This document shows, one piece after another, positions 1 to 6,745 of a stretch of 64,000 nt of DNA. The notes beneath the pieces were generated by a model that saw only the letters and a program-made list of their open reading frames with translations, was not told the origin of the DNA and did not search any database. This DNA comes from Paenibacillus mellifer. Lineage in GTDB: Bacteria; Bacillota; Bacilli; Paenibacillales; Paenibacillaceae. Position 1 is the first letter of the stretch, and each line of letters begins with the position of its first letter. Both the position numbers and the translations under genes were made by a program. Location: assembly GCF_023195895.1 (NCBI RefSeq), contig NZ_JALPRK010000004.1, positions 186,001 through 250,000 of the forward strand. The letters are read 5' to 3'.

Positions 1-565
1 CGGTCGTTTCCCGCAACTTCAACATCGTATAAGGTGTATGCGCCAGGAAGCCGCCATGGAGCTCAATCCCGATCTTCACGCCTGCCGCTTCGGCTTCGGT
101 GTTGATCCCTTTCCAATATGGAATCAATTTATGTTCCCATTGGTATGTGTAGCTGTCATCATATTCGGTTGGCCAAGGCAATACCGGCCAGTTCACTTGA
201 GTATCCGCTGCATTCCCACCCGATACGCCGGAGAAGCCATTAACAACCGGAACGTTCAGCAAGCTTGCCAGCTTGATGGTCTTGCGCAGTAATTCGTCCG
301 CTTCTGCAGCCACTTCTTTGACCGGAGAGATCGGGTTGTTATGGCAGCTGAGCGCGGAGATCTCCAAGCCCTTATCGGCTAATTTGGCGAGATATTCTGT
401 TCTAGCTTCACTGCTTGCCAATAACTTATCGATATCCAAGTGCGCGTTGCCCGGATAGCCGCCGGTGCCAATTTCCACCGTCTGCAATCCCTTCTTGGCA
501 ACCTCCTCGATCATCTCATCAAAGCTTAATGCGTTAAACAATGGCGTAAATACACCCAGTTTCAT
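1..565 (-). CDS. Sugar phosphate isomerase/epimerase (TIM barrel), 3' end outside window
   Basis: The minus-strand frame opens with ATG at 565 behind an AAGGAGTG ribosome binding site and stays open to the window edge, so about 188 N-terminal residues are visible. The protein starts MKLGVFTPLFNALSFDEMI and contains VEIGTGGYPGN and ISALSCHNN, typical of the xylose-isomerase-like TIM-barrel (AP_endonuc_2) family that isomerises or epimerises sugar derivatives. It follows the ThuA-like gene by 13 bp and is the third gene of a Gfo/Idh/MocA-ThuA-isomerase operon. The substrate is inferred only as a sugar or keto-sugar. Confidence 0.85.
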   Translation of the reverse strand, partial: MKLGVFTPLFNALSFDEMIEEVAKKGLQTVEIGTGGYPGNAHLDIDKLLASSEARTEYLAKLADKGLEISALSCHNNPISPVKEVAAEADELLRKTIKLASLLNVPVVNGFSGVSGGNAADTQVNWPVLPWPTEYDDSYTYQWEHKLIPYWKGINTEAEAAGVKIGIELHGGFLAHTPYTMLKLRETT

Positions 566-578
566 CGACAATCACTCC

Positions 579-1289
579 TTATTTTTCGCGTGCTTCATAG
601 TGGCCATAAACAGGATACCCATTTTGGGTTGGAGCGCACCAACGAATTCCGTTCTTGATGACTTTCTGCACTTTCTCGTGATAATAACTTGGATAGGTTT
701 CATGTCCAGGTTGGAAATAGAAGATCTTCCCGTTTCCACGGCGGTAAGTACAACCGCTGCGGAAGACTTCGCCCCCAGGAAACCAACTGATAAAGACCAA
801 TTCATCCGGTGCTGGAATATCGAAATGCTCGCCGTACATCTCTTCTTTGTCCAATTCAATGAAATCGCCAATTCCCTCCGCGATCGGGTGGCTTGGGTTC
901 ACGTTCCAAATGCGGCAGTGTTTACCGTCTTCCCGCCATTTGAGGTCACAGGAAGTACCCATGAGTTTCTTGAAAATTTTCGAGAAATGTCCCGAGTGCA
1001 GCACGACAAGGCCCATACCTTCAAGAACCCGTTTATGCACACGTTCGACGATTTCATCTTGTACTTCATCATGCGCCATATGTCCCCACCAGATGAGGAC
1101 ATCGGTATCTTCCAATACTTCTTCCGTCAAGCCATGCTCCGGTTCATCCAAAGTCGCTGTCTTCACCTTGAACTGATCTTCGCTCAAGAACTTCGCCAAT
1201 TGCCCATGAATGCCCTCCGGATACATGTCCTGAACGGCTTGGTCGGTTTTCTCATGCCGAAATTCGTTCCATACGGTTACTTGAATCAT
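579..1289 (-). CDS. ThuA-like (trehalose utilization) domain protein
   Basis: The 236-residue protein has the ThuA fold hallmarks: [14 protein letters not shown] at the N terminus, [14 protein letters not shown] near residue 65, [15 protein letters not shown] near 95 and [11 protein letters not shown] near 200. ThuA proteins are class I amidotransferase-like cytoplasmic proteins linked to disaccharide (trehalose) catabolism together with a Gfo/Idh/MocA oxidoreductase (ThuB). That partner lies 18 bp upstream here, and an isomerase/epimerase follows. The catalytic role of ThuA is not established, so the pathway link rests on context. Confidence 0.85.
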   Translation of the reverse strand: MIQVTVWNEFRHEKTDQAVQDMYPEGIHGQLAKFLSEDQFKVKTATLDEPEHGLTEEVLEDTDVLIWWGHMAHDEVQDEIVERVHKRVLEGMGLVVLHSGHFSKIFKKLMGTSCDLKWREDGKHCRIWNVNPSHPIAEGIGDFIELDKEEMYGEHFDIPAPDELVFISWFPGGEVFRSGCTYRRGNGKIFYFQPGHETYPSYYHEKVQKVIKNGIRWCAPTQNGYPVYGHYEAREK

Positions 1290-1307
1290 GGATATCTCTC
1301 CTTGATC

Positions 1308-2384
1308 TTATAAGTACACGGGTTCGCCGGTCTTCGAGGATTTATATATCGCTTCTAGGATTTCCGTAACCACTAAAGCCTCCTCCGGCTTCACGACAGG
1401 TTCCGTATCATTTAGGATGGCCTGAATCCAAGAATGAGCTTCAAGCACCTCCGGTCTCTCCCCTGCACCATCGTAGAAAGCGACGCCCCCGGTTTGCAGT
1501 TCAATCTTCTTCTCATACAACAAGCTGTGATCTTCACCGTTGATAGTCAAGCCGTTGTTCATGTCAGCGCCTGCTTTGGTTCCGCACAACGTCGTTTTTG
1601 CTTCTTTCACATCCAGGCTGTTCAGGGCCCAGCTGGACTCTAGGAAGATCGTTGCTCCGTTCTCCATCACCACGAATCCAAACGCGGAGTCTTCTACGGT
1701 GAATTTCTCAGGATCCCAAGGTCCCCAAGCATTCGCCGCATTAGGCGTTTGAGATAAAGCATGATACGTTTTCCCAACCACGTATTTCGGCTTGTAGTTG
1801 TTCATCATCCAGAGCGTCAGGTCCAATGCGTGCGTGCCGATATCGATCAAGGGTCCCCCGCCTTGAGCTTCCTCATCCAGGAACACGCCCCAGGTTGGAA
1901 CGGCACGGCGACGAATCGCATGGGCTTTTCCAAAATATATTTCTCCCAATCCGCCCTCTTCGCAAACTTGATGCAAATATCTCGAATCGGTCCGGAACCG
2001 GTTCTGATAACCAATCGTTAGCTTCTTGCCGGTACGCTTGGACGCTTCAATCATGCTTCTAGCTTCTTCGGACGTCTTTGCCATCGGCTTCTCGCACATC
2101 ACATGACAACCAGCTTCCATCGCAGCAATCGAAAGGACGGCATGCGAAGAGTTTGGCGTACATACGTGTACAACATCCAAATCCGTATTGGCTAACATGG
2201 TCTTGTAATCATCAAACACCTTGGCATCCGGAGTACCGAATTTCCCCTTCGCTTCTTCGGCGCGTTCAACGATGATATCGCAAAACGCCACCATTTCCAC
2301 TTCTTCAACCTTAGAAAGAGCTGGCATATGCTTGCCGCCTGCGATCCCGCCACATCCGATAATTCCGACTTTTAATTTCATCAT
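1308..2384 (-). CDS. Gfo/Idh/MocA family NAD(P)-dependent oxidoreductase
   Basis: The protein has 358 residues with an N-terminal Rossmann motif (VGIIGCGGIAGGKHMPAL), the family signature CEKPMAKTSEEA near residue 95 and LIDIGTHALDLTLWMM near 180. These enzymes oxidise or reduce sugars and inositols; the ThuA-like neighbour suggests a ThuB-type dehydrogenase making a 3-keto sugar, which is inference. AGGAGG sits only three bases before the first ATG, so the second ATG (2381) may be the true start. It is the first gene of the operon behind the promoter at 2416-2486. Confidence 0.92.
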   Translation of the reverse strand: MMKLKVGIIGCGGIAGGKHMPALSKVEEVEMVAFCDIIVERAEEAKGKFGTPDAKVFDDYKTMLANTDLDVVHVCTPNSSHAVLSIAAMEAGCHVMCEKPMAKTSEEARSMIEASKRTGKKLTIGYQNRFRTDSRYLHQVCEEGGLGEIYFGKAHAIRRRAVPTWGVFLDEEAQGGGPLIDIGTHALDLTLWMMNNYKPKYVVGKTYHALSQTPNAANAWGPWDPEKFTVEDSAFGFVVMENGATIFLESSWALNSLDVKEAKTTLCGTKAGADMNNGLTINGEDHSLLYEKKIELQTGGVAFYDGAGERPEVLEAHSWIQAILNDTEPVVKPEEALVVTEILEAIYKSSKTGEPVYL

Positions 2385-2415
2385 TTACCTCCTGAAAGCG
2401 TTTCTATTGTTGAAT

Positions 2416-2486
2416 TCATTATAGCCAAATCGGAAGCCGCTTTCTTCCCGCTTTTCTCGCAAAAAACTCCTGAATATTGCGCTTCC
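2416..2486 (-). promoter_or_regulatory. Promoter/operator of the Gfo-ThuA-isomerase operon (shared copy A)
   Basis: Read on the minus strand there is a -10 TATAAT (2423-2418) without a good -35 at 17 bp, as expected of an activator-dependent promoter. About 70 bp align with 6381-6450 with one gap, including the 16-base block tcttcccgcttttctc (plus strand), ctcctgaat and tgcgctt. The AraC gene immediately upstream is the obvious candidate activator. Confidence 0.7.
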
Positions 2487-2498
2487 TTCGCCCAAAAA

Positions 2499-2540
2499 AC
2501 AAAGGGCTTAAACGAGATCCACTCGTTCAAACCCTTGTTT
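2499..2540 (-). terminator. Rho-independent terminator of the AraC gene
   Basis: An imperfect stem of about 18 bp (aacaaagggcttaaacgag against ctcgttcaaacccttgttt on the plus strand) is followed on the minus strand by a T-rich run. It starts directly after the stop codon of the regulator at 2541 and insulates it from the catabolic operon. Confidence 0.8.
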
Positions 2541-3407
2541 TCAAGGCTTATTCAGATTTTTGCGATACTGCAGCGGCGATTGCCCCACCTCATCCTTAAA
2601 TACATGATGAAAAGTTTTCACGCTGGCAAACCCAGCTTTCTCGGCGACCTCGATCATCGGAATATTTTCATTGGCCAAAATGAACTTTGCTTGATTTACC
2701 CGATACTCCGTCAGGAACTGCATGAACGTTTGTCCCGTATTAGTTTTGAAGAAACGCGTGAAATAATACGGGCTGAAGCCCACGAATTTCGCAACGTCTT
2801 CCAGCGTAATGATTTCCCGATAACGATTCTCCACATATTCAAAAACCTGATTTAGCATATCCAACGTGTCTTTGTGTTGAATGGCGGATCGTTTCGTAGA
2901 CACTGCAGGGGTCGACCGCCTTGGCAGATGCAAATAGAATTCCCCTATCAATTGATACAGATACCCGAGTGTCAAGTAATTCATCCCCACGGGTTTACTC
3001 TCTTCGACCTCATACAGATGAACCAGCAGCTCCGTAGCTTTCTGAGCAAGCGACTGGGGCCAGTTACGGCTCAGCGGCTCTCCCGATTCAAAGAGACTCA
3101 ACAAGGAATCTTCGGAAACCCGTAAGATTCTCTCATCGAACAGCATCAGGTTAAACTGATAAACATATCGTTCGCTATCCGGCGAAGCCAAGAAATAGTG
3201 GGCTTTTCCGCTGGGAAAGAAGAAGATCTCCCCTTCCTCTAACTGAACGATATCTTCATCAACGCCGATGTTCACCTTGCCTTTGCGCGAATAAATGATT
3301 TCGATTTCTTTATGCCAATGCGGATAGACAATCGTCATCCCGTCATTCAAAAACGTTCGAAACGGAATGGAATCCTCGAATTCCGGGATTTCCAAATAGT
3401 CGCTCAT
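2541..3407 (-). CDS. AraC family transcriptional regulator (cupin + HTH)
   Basis: The protein has 288 residues. The N-terminal half is a cupin-like sensor (GMTIVYPHWHKEIEIIYSRKG, then EEGEIFFFPSGKAHYF). The C-terminal third is a double helix-turn-helix, with LEDVAKFVGFSPYYFTRFFK near residue 205 and EVAEKAGFASVKTFHHVFK near 255. It probably senses a sugar and activates the two units carrying the repeated promoter at 2416-2486 and 6381-6450. It has its own strong promoter at 3453-3481. The ribosome binding site before the ATG is weak. Confidence 0.92.
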   Translation of the reverse strand: MSDYLEIPEFEDSIPFRTFLNDGMTIVYPHWHKEIEIIYSRKGKVNIGVDEDIVQLEEGEIFFFPSGKAHYFLASPDSERYVYQFNLMLFDERILRVSEDSLLSLFESGEPLSRNWPQSLAQKATELLVHLYEVEESKPVGMNYLTLGYLYQLIGEFYLHLPRRSTPAVSTKRSAIQHKDTLDMLNQVFEYVENRYREIITLEDVAKFVGFSPYYFTRFFKTNTGQTFMQFLTEYRVNQAKFILANENIPMIEVAEKAGFASVKTFHHVFKDEVGQSPLQYRKNLNKP

Positions 3408-3452
3408 ACACCCGTTGACTCCCTATGCGTTGTATTTTACATATTCAGATTG

Positions 3453-3481
3453 ATTATAAGGGAGAGCCCTCCACGGGACAA
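3453..3481 (-). promoter_or_regulatory. Sigma-A type promoter of the AraC gene
   Basis: On the minus strand TTGTCC (3481-3476) and TATAAT (3458-3453) are separated by 17 bp. The predicted transcription start is about 40 bases before the ATG at 3407. Confidence 0.7.
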
Positions 3482-3592
3482 CCTAGTTCCTTGAATATCT
3501 GACGTGCTGCGGCGTCAACAGGCAAGAAGACCTGGATTTGCGGATACGCCTGGTTCTTTACGGAGGCTATCGTCATTTGCTTCCACCAAACG

Positions 3593-3779
3593 GCTAACGC
3601 TTGCCACAGTTCTTATATCGCCTAAAACTACCGTTTTACGATTCTAACGCTTACTACAAGGCTTATCCCCCTGCTTTGCTGCCATTTCCCTCGGTTTTTG
3701 CTCAAATAGCGTGTTTCAACGTCGTAAGATATTCGGGAGAACGAATTTTGCTAAAATAGCATCGCTCACCAGCGTTAGC
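3593..3779. repeat. Candidate intergenic repeat element with terminal inverted repeats
   Basis: The segment begins with GCTAACGCT (3593-3601) and ends with its exact reverse complement AGCGTTAGC (3771-3779). A third related copy (CTAACGCTTACTAC) lies at 3644-3657, and AAATAGC words occur inside (near 3713 and 3763). It fills most of a 450-bp stretch without a convincing gene. It may be a dispersed miniature repeat. No clear target-site duplication was seen. Confidence 0.4.
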
Positions 3780-3810
3780 ACCAAGTCATGTACGGATTAC
3801 GACTATCGTT

Positions 3811-3854
3811 AAAACAAAAAGGCCGACTCGCTCTGATCTCAGAGGAATCGGCTT
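3811..3854 (-). terminator. Rho-independent terminator of the GyrI-like gene
   Basis: On the minus strand AGCCGATTC pairs with GAGTCGGCCT around a short loop, followed by TTTTTGTTTT. It lies four bases after the stop codon at 3859. Confidence 0.8.
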
Positions 3855-3858
3855 GTTC

Positions 3859-4335
3859 TTAGTTGGTCTTGAGCCTGACCGGGATGAAGGTTTCCATTTG
3901 AGCATAACCCGTTGCCTTAATCAATTCAGGTGGAGTAATGATATGTCCCATGGCATAGTGATCCGTCCTCTGGTCCAGCTCGAAGAATTCGGATTGCTCG
4001 ATCCAAGCCAAAGCCTCGTGATACAACCGGTTATTTGCTTCATGGTCACCGTCTCTGTAATGATAAGTGAGGTAGTTACCGCCTTCAAAATCCCTCACCT
4101 CAAAACCTTCGGCGTCCATCTCATCGGTCAAAGCGTACATCCACACGAGGCCTTCCATCTCCGCGTCATAATACAAGAAGTCCCGGGGCATGAAGCGGTC
4201 GCCTGGCCCTGGTTCCAGCTTGGAGAAGTAGGTATCGAACTTTCCAAGGACTCCATTTTCCGAAAAGTCAGCACTCTTATCCACACCAGAAGATACTGCC
4301 TTGAACGGTGGGATCGAAATGATTCGAAATGGCAT
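3859..4335 (-). CDS. GyrI-like / AraC effector-binding domain protein
   Basis: This is a 158-residue stand-alone protein without an HTH. It starts MPFRIISIPPFKAVSSGVD and contains FMPRDFLYYDAEMEGLVWMYA and NYLTYHYRDGDHEANNRLYH, which fits the small-ligand-binding GyrI-like (effector-binding) fold. A strong AAGGAGGG site precedes the ATG. Family members bind hydrophobic compounds or DNA gyrase; nothing in the sequence fixes the ligand. Confidence 0.6.
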   Translation of the reverse strand: MPFRIISIPPFKAVSSGVDKSADFSENGVLGKFDTYFSKLEPGPGDRFMPRDFLYYDAEMEGLVWMYALTDEMDAEGFEVRDFEGGNYLTYHYRDGDHEANNRLYHEALAWIEQSEFFELDQRTDHYAMGHIITPPELIKATGYAQMETFIPVRLKTN

Positions 4336-4369
4336 CGTTCGCCCTCCTTAACTTAAATAGATGCTCTGC

Positions 4370-4795
4370 TCATATTGCAATCCACCAAAATACGCCAAAC
4401 CGATCGATCACATTCGAGCAATAGGCGTTCCAATCGCACGGCCCCGGTGGGTCAATGACCGTACCACCTTCTTGTAGAATATCAAACGCCTGCCGGACCG
4501 CTTCCTCGCTCCCCATGTCATAGACATTGAAAGCCATGGTCTGCCAGGACGTTTTGGGGCTGGTATCGCAATCCTTCGGCGCTTCGCTGACGGCCATGAA
4601 CAGTTGACCGTTTCTCACCAATTCGCAGTGCATGTACTCATTTCCCGCTTCATTCTTGATTTCAAGAACTTTCTCTAACCCAAATGCCCGACAATACCGA
4701 TCGACCGCATCCAAGCTGCCTTTAACATAGACCTGTGAACTGATTTTCAGAATAAGCCCTCCTCTGCTTGAGCAAGTGCTTTGGGACTGACTCAT
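4370..4795 (-). CDS. VOC (glyoxalase/PhnB-like) family protein; start codon uncertain
   Basis: The core reads LKISSQVYVKGSLDAVDRYC, LEIKNEAGNEYMHCEL and ending DWNAYCSNVIDRFGVFWWIAI, typical of PhnB-like VOC domains. The ATG at 4795 gives 141 residues but has no well-spaced ribosome binding site. A strong AGAGGAGGG lies at 4765-4757, just before an in-frame ATT (4753) and CTG (4750), after which family-like sequence begins, so the true start may be a non-ATG codon. The frame could extend to 4897, but that would overlap the next gene's promoter and start. Confidence 0.7.
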   Translation of the reverse strand: MSQSQSTCSSRGGLILKISSQVYVKGSLDAVDRYCRAFGLEKVLEIKNEAGNEYMHCELVRNGQLFMAVSEAPKDCDTSPKTSWQTMAFNVYDMGSEEAVRQAFDILQEGGTVIDPPGPCDWNAYCSNVIDRFGVFWWIAI

Positions 4796-4895
4796 CGATA
4801 GCTCATCTTGCTTCTCCTGATCGTAGCCCATCGTTCCAGCATCTACCATATCATTTTTCACTCGGTGTATAATGACGGGAGAAGGTGGTTCGCCC

Positions 4896-5225
4896 ATGCC
4901 AATCCTAATGAAGCAAGACCTTACAAGACACGATGTGTTTGAATGGATGCGAGGGCCATTGGAACATACTCATTGGCTTGAGGACTCCATTTATATGACG
5001 GAAGAAACACTGGCTGAGAGTAAGCTGTTGGAGGTATTGACGGTAACATTACCGGAGTTTAATTACTACGGACCTACTGAGGTTACCAAAGAAATGTGGG
5101 AGATCATCAAACAACATGCGAGTGTCTACGACTCAAAGAGTCTGCAGGAGTTGGTTGGTGAGATAGATTTGTGGGCTGTAGAGTGCTTTAAGGATCAGGA
5201 ATGCTTTACGATTTGTGGAGTGTAA
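4896..5225 (+). CDS. Hypothetical protein (109 aa)
   Basis: Not recognised. The frame starts at the ATG at 4896, seven bases after GAAGGTGG; an earlier in-frame ATG at 4872 lies inside the TATAAT box (4868-4873) and is unlikely. The protein is soluble and acidic, with PLEHTHWLEDSIYMTEETLAE in the middle and a Cys-containing tail (VECFKDQECFTICGV). It is divergent from the VOC gene and followed by the toxin-antitoxin region. Confidence 0.6.
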   Translation: MPILMKQDLTRHDVFEWMRGPLEHTHWLEDSIYMTEETLAESKLLEVLTVTLPEFNYYGPTEVTKEMWEIIKQHASVYDSKSLQELVGEIDLWAVECFKDQECFTICGV

Positions 5226-5254
5226 TAACGACTGAATTCTGATTCTACGTATTC

Positions 5255-5283
5255 TTGTCGATCAGTTCCTTGTATGTTATTAT
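5255..5283 (+). promoter_or_regulatory. Promoter of candidate antisense RNA
   Basis: TTGTCG (5255-5260) and TATTAT (5278-5283) are separated by 17 bp. Transcription would start near 5290 and run to the terminator at 5365-5404. No open reading frame with a ribosome binding site follows, which suits a small RNA. Confidence 0.55.
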
Positions 5284-5289
5284 TTGTGT

Positions 5290-5404
5290 AACAAGACCAA
5301 GTGCGGCTAACACTTGGCCTCGACAATTGGCTTGGATGGGCTCCCTTCTAAGTCTATCATGTGGAAAAACCCACCTTCGGCTCTAACCTTGGGGTGGGTT
5401 TTTA
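5290..5404 (+). ncRNA. Candidate antisense antitoxin RNA opposite the holin-like toxin
   Basis: A plus-strand transcript of about 115 nt is predicted from the promoter at 5255-5283 to the strong hairpin-plus-T-run at 5365-5404. It contains a CCAAGTG/CACTTGG hairpin at 5297-5317 and overlaps the last codon and 3' untranslated region of the minus-strand toxin gene. This layout resembles type I systems such as txpA/RatA, where the antisense RNA pairs with the toxin mRNA 3' end. It is inferred from signals only. Confidence 0.5.
5365..5404 (+). terminator. Strong terminator at the toxin/antitoxin junction
   Basis: AAAACCCACC and GGGTGGGTTTTT form a stem around a loop of about 17 bases, with T-runs on both strands. 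It ends the antisense RNA and reaches into the toxin stop codon (5402-5404). Confidence 0.75.
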
Positions 5405-5497
5405 CTTTCTCCTGTTGTTATTATTAATGTATGTTAAAAGTGCTATGATGAACGTCCCGAACATGAGCATGATCGTTAGTGCATCTTTCACTTCCAT
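5402..5497 (-). CDS. Putative holin-like toxin (type I toxin-antitoxin), 31 aa
   Basis: The 31-residue protein starts MEVKDALTIMLMFGTF, continues through a single hydrophobic helix and ends LLTYINNNNRRK, matching the small holin-like toxin (Hol-Tox) family common in Bacilli. A near-perfect AAAGGAGGTG precedes the ATG, and a promoter (TTGTAC-17-TAAAAT) lies at 5581-5553. Such peptides insert in the cytoplasmic membrane. The candidate antisense RNA converges on its 3' end. Confidence 0.75.
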   Translation of the reverse strand: MEVKDALTIMLMFGTFIIALLTYINNNNRRK

Positions 5498-5552
5498 GGC
5501 TCACCTCCTTTCGAAGGGAAACCATGCCCACCCAAGATTCAATTGTATTTCC

Positions 5553-5581
5553 ATTTTATCCTATTATAGGAATGCGTACAA
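5553..5581 (-). promoter_or_regulatory. Promoter of the holin-like toxin gene
   Basis: On the minus strand TTGTAC (5581-5576) and TAAAAT (5558-5553) are separated by exactly 17 bp, about 55 bases upstream of the toxin ATG. Confidence 0.65.
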
Positions 5582-5603
5582 GCGTTCTTGTTCCTCTGAT
5601 AAA

Positions 5604-6359
5604 CTATGACTTCGAATAAACCTCGTCAACCATCGCTCGAAGTTGCTGGCAATCGATCGCTGTTGCTTCCAGTGGCGGATAGTTCTGAAACTCCTCTTGT
5701 TCCACAATTAACCATGGGATATCCAATCGTTTCGCCATTTGGACATACTCTATCATCGGCAGAATGCCGGAGCCAATCTCCGTGCTTTCTCGGGGAGTAT
5801 CCTGCATATCTTTCATGTGGAAAAGACCAATCCGATCCTTATGTGCCTCTAACCAAGGAAATGCGTCAACGCCGGAGTCAGCCAGCCAATACAGATCCAC
5901 TTCCAGGTTGATATGTTTCGTACGTTGCACCATCTCATGCAGGATGTCACAACCGGGGATCTCCGTAAGTTCATTGGCGTGATTATGGTAGAAAAACTCA
6001 AAGCCTTCCTCAGCCGCCTTCTTCGCAATCTCCTCCATCTCGGCAATGAAGGCTTGCCAAGCCTCAATGGTTTGGAAGGTCGCATACGGAATGACAATCC
6101 GAGAAGTTCCAATCTCCTTTTCGAAAGCCAGCGTTTTCTCGAAATCATTTTGCAGAACCTCGAAAGATAGATGAGAAGCTGCAACCTGCAGTCCCAATTC
6201 CTCCAGGTAACTTTTCACTTCCGCAGCACTTCTCCCATGATAGCCGGCAAATTCGACGCCATCATAGCCGCTCCGTTTCACTTCTTTTAACGCCTCATAG
6301 AAGTTGTCTTTGCATGTATCCTGAATGCTCCATAGTTGCAAGGCAATTTGGGGTTTCAT
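5604..6359 (-). CDS. Sugar phosphate isomerase/epimerase (TIM barrel)
   Basis: A complete 251-residue member of the xylose-isomerase-like TIM-barrel family: MKPQIALQLWSIQDTCKDNF, GYDGVEFAGYHGRS near 33, FEFFYHNHANEL near 120, NLEVDLYWLADSG near 150 and FHMKDMQD near 180. The His, Glu and Asp residues expected to bind a divalent metal are present. It is a monocistronic second member of the regulon at 1-2.4 kb, sharing its promoter/operator (6381-6450 against 2416-2486). The substrate is probably the same sugar derivative. Confidence 0.9.
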   Translation of the reverse strand: MKPQIALQLWSIQDTCKDNFYEALKEVKRSGYDGVEFAGYHGRSAAEVKSYLEELGLQVAASHLSFEVLQNDFEKTLAFEKEIGTSRIVIPYATFQTIEAWQAFIAEMEEIAKKAAEEGFEFFYHNHANELTEIPGCDILHEMVQRTKHINLEVDLYWLADSGVDAFPWLEAHKDRIGLFHMKDMQDTPRESTEIGSGILPMIEYVQMAKRLDIPWLIVEQEEFQNYPPLEATAIDCQQLRAMVDEVYSKS

Positions 6360-6380
6360 TAAACTCCTCCTTTCTCGAGA

Positions 6381-6450
6381 TTATTATAGCGAAATCAGAT
6401 CCCACAATCTTCCCGCTTTTCTCCCGAAAGCTCCTGAATCATGCGCTTTC
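6381..6450 (-). promoter_or_regulatory. Promoter/operator of the second isomerase gene (shared copy B)
   Basis: The -10 TATAAT (6388-6383, minus strand) and about 70 bp upstream match 2416-2486, including 16 identical contiguous bases and the same spacing to the -10 apart from one gap. This predicts a common AraC-type activator. Confidence 0.7.
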
Positions 6451-6560
6451 ACATGGTGTCAGAAGCATACTAAACAAACAAAGCAACCAGCCTCTAACTT
6501 GAAATATGGTAAAGAGATTGGAAACATGACGCCTTAAGGAAAGCTACGTGCAGTAAAATA

Positions 6561-6704
6561 TTACTGATTCTTATCTTTCTTTAATATCAATTCCAACTTT
6601 TTAATAATTTCTTTACTATAAAGATTTTGCCTATGCATGCTTCGATCGATACTTATTAGTAGGGCAACAATAAAAACAACTATAACTATAATTATGATTT
6701 CCAT
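6561..6704 (-). CDS. Small single-pass membrane protein (47 aa)
   Basis: The frame starts MEIIIIVIVVFIVALLISID and continues with a basic, Lys-rich cytoplasmic tail (RQNLYSKEIIKKLELILKK). An ACGGAGG site precedes the ATG. One N-terminal transmembrane helix is clear. It lies at the edge of the AT-rich island and 41 bp beyond the stop of the lipoprotein gene, in the same direction. The function is unknown. Confidence 0.6.
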   Translation of the reverse strand: MEIIIIVIVVFIVALLISIDRSMHRQNLYSKEIIKKLELILKKDKNQ

Positions 6705-6745
6705 AAAAGCCTCCGTCTGCTCATAATAAGAAATACATTATCTAA

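Noticed and set aside
465..1313. Long 282-codon plus-strand frame
   Set aside because: It lies opposite the ThuA-like and isomerase genes, which have clear motifs and ribosome binding sites; its translation has no family features.
3454..3576. A 40-codon minus-strand frame (MTIASVKNQAYPQIQVFLPV...) upstream of the AraC gene
   Set aside because: It overlaps the AraC promoter (its stop lies in the TATAAT box), has only a weak GGTGG site and resembles no family I know. It could be a gene remnant but cannot be supported.
3593..3779. CRISPR array
   Set aside because: The repeated words are few, unevenly spaced and partly inverted; there are no regular repeat-spacer units and no cas genes in the window.
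5361..5609. 82-codon plus-strand frame with a Leu-rich stretch
   Set aside because: It is antisense to the holin-like toxin and starts in the terminator hairpin; the hydrophobic run mirrors the toxin coding strand.
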